Source of the DNA: Melieria omissa
Taxonomy: Eukaryota; Arthropoda; Insecta; Diptera; Ulidiidae
Length of the DNA stretch: 64,000 nt
Direction: 5' to 3'
NCBI GenBank assembly: GCA_963971225.1
Contig: OZ020267.1
Location: forward strand, 126,136,068-126,200,067
In this document: positions 41,301-48,010 of the stretch, piece by piece
Layout of the letters: the number at the start of each line of letters is the position of its first letter
How positions within the stretch are numbered: the stretch's first letter is position 1
Position numbers and translations under genes: made by a program
The notes under the pieces: generated by a model
Seen by the model: the letters and a program-made list of their open reading frames with translations, nothing else
Database searches by the model: none
What the model was told of the DNA's origin: nothing

Positions 41301-44176
41301 ATTAACCTTAGCCAACGAAATTGTACGAAGAGAAAGTAATTTGAAACGTTTGGAAATGCATTTGAAAATTATCGAATTATACGATTTAATTAATTTTTTG
41401 TGTGGCATATTGAAATGTTTGTGATTTGTTAAGGATCATACGTAGCTGTATTTAAAGTTCAATGAAGCTAGAAAACAAGTTTTAAGTGAGTGTTGAGCGC
41501 TTACAACAGTCTACCACCTAAAAATTTTTAGCAAACAATTTTCATGAATAACAAAATGTCTGAAGTCAGTGTAAAGAAGTACGAAATATTCATGTTCAGT
41601 TGTTTACTGTTGTACATAAAACGATAAATAAGATAGGAATAGTTATCCTACTTTCTGCCATTTTTTCACTAGAACCATTATTTTCAGTTGTATGTGGTTA
41701 TACAGAAAACTATTTATAGGAGGTTTCGGTTTTTTTTTTAATAAATTCAACAAATTTTGTCCGTTCTTTGCAACTATCTTCTGCCATTTTTCCACTAGAA
41801 CCATTATTTTTTTTGTAGAATTCTGAGATTTTATCTTTAAAAAACTAACGCAGGCGGTTTTCGTGACCCTTTTTTAGGTCAATTTTTCCCAGCAAGGGTG
41901 TTTTGGATAGATTGGAACAAATGATAATCTAACTTGCAATGCCATACTATAAGGAATTCTCAGCCCAAAAGTTTTTGTCGGAGCAGCAAAGATGTGTCTT
42001 GCATAGTGTTGCCATTAACCCATGAACACAGAACCTTCCCTGTTAATCAATTTCTGCCTCTTTTTGCAATTTCTTGCTTCAACCGTACTTATTGCAGTGA
42101 AGATTCGATCGTTTGGTCAGGTGGCAGTAGTTCATAATGAATGAAATCCTTGTAATCCAACCAGGGGCGGATTCAGAAAAATATTTCGGTGGGGTTTCAA
42201 AATAAGTAGTTCTTTAATATTTATAAAATGCCTTTGATTTGTATGTAGTTTAAAAGTAGATCCTAATATTTCGGGGGGTTTCAACCCCCACACCCCCCGT
42301 TAATCTGCCACTGACCCCAACCAAACACACAGCATCAACTTTTTTTTCCTCAATCCTGGCTTTGACACCGTTCTTGGAGCTTCATGTTATGTCAACTAAG
42401 ACCATTTTCGTTCAACATTTTCATATGTGATCAACTTTTGATGCTTTGTTTCCATACTTTTTCAAAACTTACTCGATTTCGTTCCGTCTCAACCCCAATC
42501 CCAGATGGAAATACACTCCATTCAATAGTTTGCACTTAGGTACTTCATGAGTCACGCAAACCTTCAAATCTTCTTTGAAACCAATTTAACAGATGGTTTA
42601 AAACTGTTTTATGGGTGAACTTCAGTTCCCTAACGATGATGTGATTGCATAAATAACTGTCTTACTGAACCTTATTCACATTTTCATCCACTTCTTCGGT
42701 GAAAAGTTGAGCGGACTGAGGAGTATCTTTCATTTTAAAATTTCCAAGCAAGCGAACCATTTCCATTTGGAATAAAGTACCATTATCATAAATAGTACAA
42801 ATAATTTCATATGCCTGTCTGCAGTTTTCCCTTTGTCGTAATAACATTTTAAAGTGAAAAGTATTTTTTTGAAATTCCACTCATCTTTGGTTCGGAAGAA
42901 CTTTAAACACGATGCACCAATCTCAATGAAAAGAGTTGTCAGATGTAACTAACCGTTTCAAAGTTGTGAGACTTTTAAATGTAAGGAACAGAAAACCTTG
43001 AATACTTTTTTTTTAATTTTTATGTGTTTTAATACTTTTATATGGAAACCCTACATTAACCCAAACATATCGACCGTACTACATGTAGTAACCAATAACC
43101 GGTGCCCTGACATGTAGGTGTAGTTACATAGAGTGTCGAAGGTCCTACCCTATCTGGGTTAAAGTGAGCGAAGTAGATTAGAAAATCAAAACCTAATCTC
43201 TTTGCCATATTTCAACCAAACACAATTAAACTATGCTTGCTTGCTCTCGATAATGAAAATTTTGCAAATTCGAGCTCGCCCTATGCCATTCGGTTGTATG
43301 GACGTACGTGGGCAGTCCGATAAGTACTTAGCCCCACCGCCCGATGGTGCCACTATCGTAAGACAAATTTACTATCGTGTAGTAGATCCTCGTAGACGGA
43401 TACTGTCAAAATTTCAGCCATATTGTTTTTGTAGTTTTGTTTTGACCGCGTGTGGAAACGAACGTGTCCGCAGATTTTAGAAAAATGGCAAAAAAGCAAT
43501 ATCGGTCGGTGATTAGGTCGCATTAGGCTACAAACAGCTGCCCCATCCACCGTATTCTCCAGATTTGGCCCCGTGTGATTTCTTCGTGTTTCCAAACTTG
43601 AAAAAGTCACTCGCCGGGCAGAAATTTGACTCGAATGAGGAGGTTATCGCCGCCACGGAGGCCTCCAGAAAACGTATTTTTCAGACGGGTTAAAGACGTT
43701 GGAGCATCGCTGGGTCAAGTGTATCGAGTTGAAAGGAGACTACGTTGAGAAATAAATCGCCACTTTTCCAAAATTTTCGTTTTTCTTTTGTAGGCTAAGT
43801 ACTTATCGGACCACCCCTGTAAGACATCTTGTTGTTTAATTGTCTTTGTTTCAACTCCTACTTACGTTAGATACTGCCAGAAACATGATCATATATCACA
43901 CACTGATAAAGTTACTATAACCTCTATAACCTCTCGGGTAACAGATAAAAGAAGTGATAATACTTACATCTACATTGACGCCGGGTAGCGGAAACCCTTG
44001 ACCTGGCGGTTTATCTCGCGGCACATAGCGATAGAATTCATGTCCGTCTTTGTACCATTTCACCGAGTACAGCGACTCGCCGTCCAGACTGTAGCGACAG
44101 CCCAGAATTGCGCTCTTAAAACGCATTATGTGGTTGGGTATCTTCACTTCGGTCATTGTGAGTGAGTTGGATATAT
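8284..44176 (-). CDS. beat: beaten-path (beat) family Ig protein, 5 exons, 5' end missing
   Basis: Joining 44176-43959, 30502-30367, 8966-8704, 8620-8497 and 8399-8284 gives one open frame of about 285 residues ending in TAA. Ig domain 1 has the cysteines in LGCRYSL and YRCEVSG, with the beat-like motif SVKWYKDGHEFYRYVP between them. Ig domain 2 has VQLNCTSAP, CHLSWFING and KLKCVAKIS. The C-terminus is hydrophobic (MLNLATLLSVAAAF), which suggests a GPI-attachment signal or membrane anchor. Beat proteins in flies are neuronal cell-surface or secreted proteins that bind Side-family receptors and act in axon guidance. The signal-peptide exon was not found; the first exon here begins with two bases of a split codon, so an upstream exon must exist. 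Introns are about 13.5 kb, 21.4 kb, 83 bp and 97 bp. The sequence resembles the beat-III and beat-V groups, but the paralogue cannot be fixed by eye. Confidence 0.9.
8497..8620 (-). CDS. beat: beat exon: end of Ig domain 2 and stalk
   Basis: An 83-bp intron with a gttacag acceptor precedes TGTGTGGCCAAG. The exon encodes CVAKISSLYWQSNEESVETE, then QEQRAPALESRETVAAKSRA and P. It supplies the last Ig2 cysteine and a charged, probably unstructured stalk. The donor is gtaacccc, leaving one base of the next codon. The frame stays open past the donor (LKKSVH at its end), but splicing into the next exon gives the family-like hydrophobic end. Confidence 0.85.
8704..8966 (-). CDS. beat: beat exon: Ig domain 2
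   Basis: The acceptor is cgttcacag and the donor gtcagttaag. The exon encodes TPNHGPRITGGQTRYQIGD, then LVQLNCTSAPSKPICHLSWF, INGEPANRSHLRHYDK and further sequence to GDMKLK. The Ig cysteine is in LNCTSAP, and a second cysteine (PICHLSWF) precedes the strand-C tryptophan. An NRS sequence (NGEPANRS) is a possible N-glycosylation site. The frame is open for 87 codons after the split codon. Confidence 0.92.
9467..9982 (+). mobile_element. mariner deletion derivative, copy 1
   Basis: Inverted ends of the type cgtgggcagtccgataagtatttagcc lie next to TA. A transposase start (MEKEQYRSVIR at 9640) is fused by internal deletion to the C-terminal part with SPDLAPCDFFLFPNLKKSLA, the third-Asp region of mariner D,D34D transposases. 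LEHRWVKCIELKGDYVEK then runs to TAA at 9918 after a frameshift. A sister copy lies at 43307-43819. Frames on the opposite strand are shadows. Confidence 0.85.
9640..9918 (+). pseudogene. mariner transposase, internally deleted
   Basis: Only the first eleven or so residues and the last about 80 of a protein normally near 350 residues remain. The first two catalytic Asp residues are lost. A premature stop and frameshift fall after SRKRIFQTG. Confidence 0.75.
10615..10765. repeat. GGCCGAAGCCGAATA-type repeat, left part
   Basis: Short degenerate repeats (ggccgaagccgagcattcgg, ggccgaaggccgaagccgaa, caaagccgaagccgaatact) are interrupted by aaattcttttaaggaaaaa-type spacers. The same motif resumes at 12560-12640, on the other side of the Tc1 element, which seems to have landed inside an older repeat. 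Confidence 0.55.
11242..11460 (+). pseudogene. Tc1 transposase N-terminus, left arm
   Basis: The frame contains KYGKSLRKIAKIVNRSHSTV then QYVFNRFKSGKSVQNKQKS, a paired-like helix-turn-helix of Tc1 transposases, ending at TAA after NPFLSAPK. One frame shift further on, the family text continues (IAAIAESELGKKACPQTIGN) up to the hairpin centre. No DDE residues remain. Confidence 0.75.
11745..11963 (-). pseudogene. Tc1 transposase N-terminus, right arm
   Basis: Same protein as in the left arm, read on the minus strand: KYGKSLRKIAKIVNRSHSTV through NPFLSAPK, with the same stop. The identity of two copies facing each other supports a recent inverted duplication. Confidence 0.75.
12560..12640. repeat. 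GGCCGAAGCCGAATA-type repeat, right part
   Basis: attcggctattttgggcgaa, gccgaatattggccgaagcc and gaaaacgagtattc continue the motif found at 10615-10765. Together they form the probable target of the Tc1 insertion. Confidence 0.5.
12749..13260. mobile_element. 512-bp TTAA MITE
   Basis: TTAA at 12745-12748 and 13261-13264. The ends are GCCTTTCGCTA and, inverted, CTCTTTCGCTA. The inner sequence (attagcaac..., tatactcggaccctgtattt, caaatcgttgtggctgta, atttcgtatttttcctaaaa, gtattcttgcaaccatagag) matches the element at 61365-61781. Confidence 0.7.
13860..15340. other. GC-richer intronic island with simple repeats
   Basis: The stretch contains a (CA)n run at 14332-14349, CAA and GCC triplet runs and a hexamer array at 15109-15166. 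Long frames here (for example 226 codons on the minus strand, 15106-14426) are strings of low-complexity Leu, Cys, Val and Arg caused by the repeats. The island lies within the 21-kb beat intron and could hold regulatory DNA. Confidence 0.45.
15109..15166. repeat. degenerate GTCGGT hexamer array
   Basis: About nine copies of gtcggt, gtcgat or gtcaga-like hexamers run in a row after ccacagtcggtctcggtg. Confidence 0.7.
16322..16505. mobile_element. 184-bp TTAA MITE inside the array
   Basis: TTAA at 16318-16321 and 16506-16509; ends CCCTTTCCGTCA and, inverted, CCCTTTCAGTCA. The corresponding empty site survives in the last array unit (cattaagttatgacgaaa near 17281, versus gctttaa/gttaaaacgaac here), which shows the insertion directly. 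Confidence 0.82.
17007..17135. mobile_element. 129-bp TTAA MITE inside the array
   Basis: TTAA at 17003-17006 and 17136-17139; ends CCCTTAAATGCATGG and, inverted, CCCTTCAATGCATGG. It sits after ttttctatataaa, a string that in the first unit (16177) continues without interruption. Confidence 0.78.
17873..17943. repeat. imperfect (CA)n microsatellite
   Basis: About 70 bases of cacaca interrupted by g, t and a. Opposite frames of His-Thr and Cys-Val repeats arise from it. A TG run also lies at about 17440-17468. Confidence 0.8.
17940..19470. other. intronic sequence, nothing recognised
   Basis: Moderately AT-rich sequence with no exon, RNA gene or repeat that could be supported. Confidence 0.4.
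19478..19602 (+). pseudogene. possible transposase tail (short frame)
   Basis: A short frame reads MAMQIDEESQLKEEEEPLIN then VIEAHKSAMLLLSFSKEMDC A and stops. The acidic stretch followed by an amphipathic helix resembles the C-terminus of pogo/CENP-B-type transposases, but the match is weak. A host origin or chance cannot be excluded. Confidence 0.2.
19615..19920. repeat. three-unit GTGCCACGCCCCCT repeat
   Basis: Three units begin gggcggtgtcacgccccctt (19621), tgtgccacgcctcttgtcca (about 19748) and gtagtgccacgccccctcgt (about 19890). Each goes on with ccaacaccc-like and tctgtcga-like blocks; spacing is about 130-145 bp. Confidence 0.65.
20090..21180. other. AT-rich intronic sequence, nothing recognised
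   Basis: Low-complexity AT stretches (20200-20440, 20760-20860). Short frames only. Confidence 0.4.
21180..21830. other. GC-rich intronic island
   Basis: Composition rises sharply (gcagcgcgcaccccaacacg, gccgacccgccgactgcagt). Overlapping frames on both strands have no domain. A (TTTG)n run follows at about 21846-21866. Confidence 0.4.
22344..23670. repeat. 1.3-kb degenerate GATTTGATTT tract
   Basis: Almost the whole stretch is built from gatttgattt, gaatttgattt, gattttattt and variants, with strong T and G over A and C on the plus strand. Units are not in exact register. The Asn/Lys/Ile-rich minus-strand frame at 23002-22739 is an effect of this composition. Confidence 0.85.
23850..25080. 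other. GC-richer intronic island with CA repeats
   Basis: Includes gccaccactacccgcc-type sequence, a (CA)n stretch at about 24430-24487 and gcagcagctgcggccgcaag near 24800. Frames of up to 162 codons on both strands are repeat-driven or lack any domain. Confidence 0.4.
26233..26291. repeat. perfect 23-bp inverted repeat, 13-bp loop
   Basis: Arms 26233-26255 and 26269-26291 are exact reverse complements beginning tggcgtatgagtgtc; the loop is ctaatataaacct. No TTAA or TA duplication was found at its edges. Confidence 0.85.
26316..26560. repeat. diverged interspersed repeat, copy 1
   Basis: It shares gatgaattcacgtacagttt and ctccgcttccagtgaacca with 57730-57990 (gatgcattcacgcacagttt; cttcgcttccagtcaacca) in the same order. 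Class unknown. Confidence 0.45.
26782..27665. mobile_element. 884-bp TTAA element with a remnant ORF
   Basis: TTAA at 26778-26781 and 27666-27669 flank the exact inverted ends GGGGGCTTTCCC. It carries a plus-strand frame (26812-27123) ending ILYGPGIDEDI. TTAA targets occur in the piggyBac and Kolobok superfamilies. The GGGGGC ends and the acidic, Gly-containing terminus of the frame seem closer to Kolobok, but this is a guess. Confidence 0.75.
26812..27123 (+). CDS. 103-codon remnant ORF of the TTAA element
   Basis: The second half is helical and charged (TSAATKIARIEAREQKSLQD, EFYEAEEGILYGPGIDEDI) and ends at TAA. It looks like the C-terminus of a longer transposase whose catalytic part was deleted. 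The first 45 residues may be non-coding. No catalytic residue can be named. Confidence 0.35.
   Translation: MFFFLQKSIYKYYNNMKPKFHNEICNSFEVIAKNVSARTVSVGNCAQSFASHRDNQRIQQAETRTSAATKIARIEAREQKSLQDEFYEAEEGILYGPGIDEDI
27700..28900. other. AT-rich sequence with unassigned frames
   Basis: Minus-strand frames 28586-28275 and 28443-28057 overlap and could be one frameshifted relic. Residues such as NTVTNASSSGLLRITGLC gave no family recognition. Confidence 0.3.
28905..29000 (+). pseudogene. non-LTR 3' ORF fragment (RRRG motif)
   Basis: The DNA tagtagaggtcgacgccgaa and gaggcatctc corresponds to the RRRG(R/I) motif near the end of RTE-like reverse-transcriptase ORFs. The same block recurs near 49050 (plus), 52240 and 53020 (minus). 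Very short. Confidence 0.3.
29461..29485. repeat. (GTT)n microsatellite
   Basis: Eight GTT units. Similar runs lie at about 50348-50370, 51092-51112, 58366-58383, 63691-63716 and 63960-63998. Confidence 0.85.
29490..30360. other. intron sequence next to the beat exon
   Basis: GC-richer than the mean, with TG-rich tracts (29839-29880). Frames on both strands are low-complexity. Other than the exon at 30367-30502, nothing coding was recognised. Confidence 0.4.
30367..30502 (-). CDS. beat: beat exon: second half of Ig domain 1
   Basis: A ttttcgttgcag acceptor precedes CTGCGCAATTCC, and the donor is gtgagtattc. The 136-bp exon encodes LRNSSDTQVMLRRVTLMSTG, then LYRCEVSGEAPAFNTV and SESETMTVV, with the second Ig cysteine in YRCEVSG. 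It joins the previous exon in phase 0 and leaves one base (A), which combines with TG of the next exon. It sits alone in about 35 kb of non-coding DNA, and its GC content and codon use are clearly higher than those of its flanks. Confidence 0.92.
30873..31286. mobile_element. probable TTAA MITE
   Basis: TTAA at 30869-30872 and 31287-31290 with roughly inverted ends (actgtag / ccctgtag inverted). Subterminal gggtcgttttcgaccc is palindromic and is mirrored by gggtcaaatcgaccc near the other end. Ends are less well matched than in the other TTAA elements. Confidence 0.45.
32362..32700. mobile_element. probable 339-bp TTAA MITE
   Basis: TTAA at 32358-32361 and 32701-32704. The left end is cccatgcactgctgcatggg, itself a hairpin. 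The right end, inverted, is cccaataatgactgcc. The gcagtcatt string recalls the subterminal repeat of the piggyBac element at 2544. Confidence 0.5.
33482..33644. mobile_element. 163-bp TA-flanked MITE (pogo-like ends)
   Basis: TA at 33480-33481 and 33645-33646. The ends are cagtgaaacctgcctaagaa and, inverted, cagtaaaacgcgcgtaagta. CAGTRAAACC-type ends next to TA are typical of pogo-like elements. Confidence 0.6.
33905..34316. mobile_element. degraded copy of the 57188-57601 MITE
   Basis: Long matches to that element: gctagtttacttttgaac, cgtagacttcaattagaaca, aatttgttggtgcctactta, taagatgacaaataggt and caggcaacttt. The right end (gatcgaaagggtaac) has lost its TTAA and the left end has no CCCTTTCG. 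Confidence 0.75.
35020..35850 (+). pseudogene. mariner transposase relic split by a retroposon
   Basis: N-terminal text ITAAETLRMWL, FEWYNMFEEGRQRVEGEE and (frameshifted) VLLANRQLTIRDFSDDTGIS matches mariner DNA-binding helices. After the insertion at 35287-35495 it resumes (RRVKSRYR). After an internal deletion it reads KPPYSSDLALYHLWLFAMLK and SKKVFEATPENYYFGCFEDW. The central catalytic part is missing. Confidence 0.75.
35287..35495 (-). mobile_element. 209-bp retroposed fragment with (TTAGA)n tail
   Basis: Perfect 13-bp duplications tatcaaaaggata at 35274-35286 and 35496-35508. The left edge on plus is gattagattagattt, the 3' tail of a minus-strand insertion. The adjacent block attcgaacaacacctgcccg, agacactgcg and gaactattgtgtc recurs at 36687-36794, where the copy is shorter at its 5' side. 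That is the pattern of a 5'-truncated LINE or a SINE. Confidence 0.82.
36687..36794 (-). mobile_element. 108-bp copy of the (TTAGA)n-tailed retroposon
   Basis: Duplications actactacat at 36677-36686 and 36795-36804. It shares tagattagattagg, tcgaacaacagttgcccgag, acactgcg and gaactattgtgtc with the copy at 35287-35495, but ends earlier on the 5' side. Confidence 0.75.
36810..38120. other. intron around the candidate signal-peptide exon
   Basis: The 36990-37350 stretch has balanced composition, as expected for a 5' UTR or promoter of the candidate exon at 37352, but no TATA box or initiator could be placed firmly. The rest is AT-rich without recognised features. Confidence 0.35.
37352..37448 (+). 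CDS. possible first coding exon with signal peptide
   Basis: An ATG at 37352 opens a frame reading MLAANRWRWFLLLWLLCVLH then VATKGKVVSAHQ, followed by a strong donor (gtgtaagtttg). This has the three parts of a secretory signal: a basic start, the core FLLLWLLCVLHVA, and a likely cleavage site at VSA before HQ. It is too short to stand as a gene and no partner exon was recognised downstream on this strand. It lies inside the first visible intron of the minus-strand beat gene, so it could be the 5' exon of a nested or overlapping gene. It could also be chance: short hydrophobic frames followed by a GT do occur. Confidence 0.4.
38126..38815. repeat. tandem array, ~164-bp units with B-box-like motif
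   Basis: Four full units start near 38155, 38319, 38455 and 38619, with partial units on both sides. Each has gatctatttacgaataggag, a caagtgcactgggacccata-like block, a gagttcgattcc or gggttcgagtcc block (tRNA B-box-like), ccttttccttctttcgaa and gaagcagacatatcgataaa. The second unit is shorter. Confidence 0.82.
39041..39267 (+). mobile_element. 5'-truncated copy of the same SINE
   Basis: This copy matches the body and tail of the element at 504-813, reversed. Shared blocks include tttcggcggttgt, ctctcagcaggaaatggcaa, cattcgcacgcacaacacgg, ttggttgcggg, gctaggccttagtct and ctatcgtgccagtcaagaag. The A/B-box head is not recognisable at its left end. A (GAA)n tail closes it. Confidence 0.75.
39400..39945 (-). 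pseudogene. non-LTR retrotransposon RNase H and 3' end
   Basis: On the minus strand: VWVP, stop, NTGIDKNEEADSLARTAAAT then VLFEPEPFIGLG. This is the end of an RNase H domain (family WVPGH.GI.GNE.AD.LAR) with the Gly codon turned into TGA. The sequence continues to a (TAAA)n tail (ttatttatttattta on plus, 39407-39421). Confidence 0.7.
40030..40600. other. AT-rich intron, nothing recognised
   Basis: No frame, repeat or RNA gene supported. Confidence 0.4.
40600..41280. other. GC-richer intronic island
   Basis: Mixed-composition DNA (ggcagcggtacatggcgcaa, gcgccgcgcaggtaatagcg) unlike the surrounding AT-rich intron and without repeats. Frames on both strands (up to 130 codons) lack domains. A good candidate for conserved regulatory DNA of beat. 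Confidence 0.35.
42162..42313. mobile_element. hAT-like MITE, 152 bp
   Basis: The left end is caggggcggattcag and the right, inverted, cagtggcagatta. Flanking octamers aatccaac (42154-42161) and accccaac (42314-42321) agree at 6 of 8 bases. CAGGGGCGGA-type ends and 8-bp duplications are typical of hAT elements. Confidence 0.65.
42330..42890 (-). pseudogene. mariner transposase relic
   Basis: Minus-strand frame 42880-42662 starts MEFQKNTFHFKMLLRQRENC and ends TEEVDENVNKVQ, like a mariner N-terminus. It continues after stops with RELKFTHKTVLNHLLNWFQR and, further on, MKMLNENGLS and HNMKLQERCQSQD, matching the region around the first catalytic Asp. Many stops. Confidence 0.6.
43307..43819 (+). 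mobile_element. mariner deletion derivative, copy 2
   Basis: Nearly the same sequence as 9467-9982, between TA at 43305-43306 and 43820-43821. It shares the same internal deletion plus a further loss of about nine bases at that junction. The start is at 43485 and TAA at 43755, with SPDLAPCDFFVFPNLKKSLA between. Confidence 0.85.
43959..44176 (-). CDS. beat: beat exon: first half of Ig domain 1
   Basis: Read on the minus strand, the exon follows a tttctcttgcag-type acceptor and ends in GTAGAT before the donor gtaagtatta. It encodes TEVKIPNHIMRFKSAILGC, then RYSLDGESLYSVKWYKDG and FYRYVPRDKPPGQGFPLPGV, ending NVD. The first Ig cysteine and the strand-C tryptophan (VKWYKDG) are present. Phase is 2 bases in at the start and 0 at the end, which matches the next exon at 30502. 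The reading frame continues open past the donor, but the family ends at VNVD and the splice consensus is strong, so 43959 is chosen. Confidence 0.9.
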
Positions 44177-44179
44177 CTG

Positions 44180-45420
44180 CAAGAAAGAGAAATAAACAAA
44201 AACTTTATGGGCTTTGAAAAAACAGTGTTGATAATAATAAGTTACATATAAGTTACAAGTTACATATAAGTTACATACATATAATGGAATAACTACAGAA
44301 GATTATAATGGAATTGACTAGATCAACATATAAAAAATGAATTTTGAATATACAAAACTTTTCTGATGCTCCAGAAGAATCTAGAAAACAAGACGAAGAA
44401 AAAGATGAAATCATTAACATTTCTTTATCTTCTTCTTTCTTCTAAGCTGTCGACACTCAAGTTTTTCATGACTAATGAATCCAAGCTGACAAGTGTAATA
44501 ATTCACATGGCAACCATCTATGTCCAAACGTCCTACGAATTGTAACCAGAATATTGTTCTACAATACTATTTAAAAGACAGTGAAATTCTCTGTCTACTA
44601 TTGTCTAAGGTATCTCGATGGAAGAACACGTTTCAAATTTTATGGAATACCTTTTCTCTTCCAGTAACAGTTCTAAAATTTGAGAGCTGTCGTCTTCAAG
44701 TATTCCAGTTATTAAAAATGGAGTATTTCAAAATACTGCAAAGGAAAATTCGTTATAATTGCGAAAACAATCGATTCATCGACGATTGCCAGAGCGAATC
44801 AACTCCTGAAAGTTCGTTGTCAACTGGTCACCAAGATTGTGAGATTTCCTTCTCTGGGGGTTTGTGAAATCTCTGGGCAATGCGAATAAGCCCCAAAAAA
44901 AAATTCTTTCAAAAGCTCAGAGTCGAGATCCCACACGTCATCAGTAAAATAGAGGCACATCTTTGTCAAAATGTCATCATTGATGTGATTTCAAGAAAAG
45001 AGCCTGCGACCTGTGATTTGAGTTGTCGAGGCCATTTCAAGGACATTTGGTTCAACAGTCCATCGAAGCAAGTCTACTTTTCTAATAAAACTCGTTCCAT
45101 AAATATCAACGTGCGTAGGAGCCAAATGTAGTGAAATTGGGTTTTTAGTTTTTCTCTCTAACGTTTTAAATTGTAAATTGTTGTAATTGTAAAAATTTCA
45201 AATAATGAAATGACTAAAATAACCCTTGAAAGATTAATCACTCAGGCAAACGAAAAGTATAGAACTTAGAAAGAAATACAAATTTTTCAATGACTAAGAA
45301 AATTCACTGCCAATTTGTTTGGTATTAAATATGTATGTCTTTTTGCTTATCACTGCATTAAAAGAGGTAGACAAATCTGCCTAATCAGCCAGTTGGAAAT
45401 TTCTTTTAATACACATTAAG
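44180..45420. other. upstream intron of beat, nothing recognised
   Basis: AT-rich DNA with a short ttacatataag repeat at 44243-44280. Plus frames 44520-44867 and 44880-45131 show no domain. Confidence 0.35.
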
Positions 45421-46800
45421 AGAATGATTGACAATCTCGATGACAAACTCGAATCTTATTGCAATAAGTGGCGATATGCGAAGCTGTACTGCAGCACTCT
45501 GCAGTCTGTTGAACTATTGAGCTGACAGGCAGACAGATGCGCGGGCAAACAAACAGACAACAGTAGCAACAACAACAATAACGAGGAGAATGACATTGTG
45601 ATAACTGTTGCACTGCTGCCAGTGTAGCAGCAGCAGCAGTTCACACAACAACAATGCCTGACGACAAGCTGAAGTCGGCAACAACGCCCAGCGCGCGGCT
45701 ACACACATACAAACATACACGAATACACGGTTACATGGGTAAACAAACAGGAGCTGCTTGCTGCAGGATGCAATATCATTGACAGCATCCTTGCAGTTTC
45801 AAGGATTAAAGTCACCGGAGTTGCACGAAATTGGCAGAATGTACGACCGGTTGACAGCGCTGTGCGCAGATGTAATGACTTTGCTTTTGCATTCACCTGT
45901 GCGGAAGGCACGCAAACACACACACACGACCACGCGCGCGCAAATGATGCGCGATACCACGGCATAGGTGTGTGTGTGTGCGTATGTGTGAGTGTGTGTG
46001 CTCCGGCAAAAGATAAACTTTGGCGCATGTGAGTAGGCAAAAGGAAAAACAAACGACGACTTGAGCCCGACAACACCAACAACAACTACACCGACAGCCA
46101 GCAATGCACGCAGCTGCCTGCCTCGTTGTCTATGCAAATAACGTCGGGGGAGGGAGGGACACAACAATGATTGCAGGTGAAAATACCGCATGCTAATAGA
46201 GGGTGAAGAGAGGTTAGTGGCAAAGAAGTGAGGGCGCCGTCAAAAGCAGCCATATTTGCAGTCAGATAAGTGTGCGCGTGTATGTGTGTGTGTGTGTTGC
46301 AGGCGTTCGAAGTTTATGAGCTACAGTGTGCGTCATGCTGCCGTTGCGTGCGTGTGTTGCAAAAGTTATTCTTATGCACTGTTGGCAATATGAAAATACA
46401 TACAACAAAAATAGCAACAACAACAAGCGCCAACAACACTGGCATTAATAGAGACTGGCTGCTGTTGTGCCGAACAAAGTCGCTGCTGTTACTTGGGCGG
46501 ATGCCGTTGCCGCTGACGCTGCCACTGACAACGTTTCGTGCTGATTATGCACTTTCAATATTCGCACCATACGCTCCGCCAGCCATTAGCATTCGCGCGC
46601 CAACAAACACACACTCGCACGTACGCCCCAACTATGCGACTCTGCTACATCGCTGCGCTCATTATGAATGCAATGCGGCAGGATTCTGCCAATGCGTTCG
46701 CTTAGTTCTGGCTAATGTGTGCAGATTTCGCATTACACGTCTTCGAGTTCGAGGCTCAGTACAAAGACAACGAATTGCTCTGAATAAAGCAATGTGAGGT
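45420..46800. other. GC-richer island with simple repeats
   Basis: CAG/CAA triplet runs (45557-45660), CA runs (45918-45934) and TG runs (45968-46000, 46279-46297). Frames of up to 175 codons are repeat-driven. Possible regulatory DNA. Confidence 0.4.
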
Positions 46801-47638
46801 GGTAAGAATTCTTGAAATATTAATGAGTATTCATCGATAAAAGAGATAGCAGCGAAGAGATACCAAACCGTAACACGATGTCAAAGCTTGCAATGCGCAT
46901 TTTGTGAATTACAGAGAAAAATTAAGGCGAATCTGAAAATTGAGGTGAGGTGAACAACTTCAATTCATTAATGTCTGATTAAAGGTTATATTTTGAGATT
47001 CCCTAGAAGGCTTAAATGGAATATGGAAATTGCTGACAAGTTACGTTTGTCACGTCACGTTTTTAATTTTTCGCATATTTCAGATGTATCTTTGATATAG
47101 ACCGTCTAAGCTAGGGATGCCCAGTCAAAAGCTCAAATAGCTCACAACAAAGTCATCGTGGGTCAATTACAAAAAATGCAAATGCCTTGCTTCAGTTCAG
47201 TGGCCAAGCATTTGTTTTTGTATCAACCACAGATTTCTGCGCCTGACTTTTGTCTTTACTAAAATTTTGTCCTTGCAATCATAATCATTGAGAAGTTGTT
47301 GTGCTTTGGTTCGGTTAAATATTTCTTGGGCAACGCTGATTTAAATATTTGAATTTTTTCTCAACTCGTAAATGATTTCCTTTAATACAAAACAAAATTA
47401 GTGTGAAGAATTTTCAGGACTATTGCACTGGACCGTAAGTCTGAGGTAATGCTAGACCTCTGGTTTAAATCCCTGGTATAAATAACACCAAAATAGGATT
47501 CGTAAGTGTGAAGGTTATTCGTAGGAAGGTTGTATGTGGGTTGTAAATAGGCCATAAGGGGTCTTAAGTAAGGTGGAAAGTGGGCAGGCAGGTATAGAAG
47601 TATGGGTAGATATGAAAGTATATATGAAAAGGTAAATA

Positions 47639-48010
47639 TTGTAATGATGAGGCACTCTGTCGATTTATGCTTTTACGGGCATACTTTTAGGCACGCACTT
47701 TATGGTACGGTCGGCGTGCTATAATTTCGTTATGGCAAGGATGGTTCACGATGGTAATGCGTTGTGCGAGAACGATCGAGAGATAGTCCAATTGGAATGT
47801 GCTAGAACAATCGGCGCGATAAGCAGACAAGTATAAAAGGCAGCCTGGTTTCCCCTGGGTTTCCCCTTGAGCAATTAAAGGGGAAACATGGAATAGTCCA
47901 ATAAGTAGTAGCAAGTGTAAAGACACGCAAAGTATAAATTTGTAAATAAAGTGATTGCTGGTTTTGGAATGCGTTTTGCTTTGAGTAATTGAAGTGGTTT
48001 TATTTTTCAA
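47639..48010 (+). mobile_element. possible solo LTR
   Basis: A TATA-like gtataaaaggcagc (47832) is followed about 110 bases later by an aaataaag polyadenylation-like signal (47945). The stretch starts with TGTAATGATG and has mixed composition. No primer-binding site, target duplication or second LTR was seen. Confidence 0.22.
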
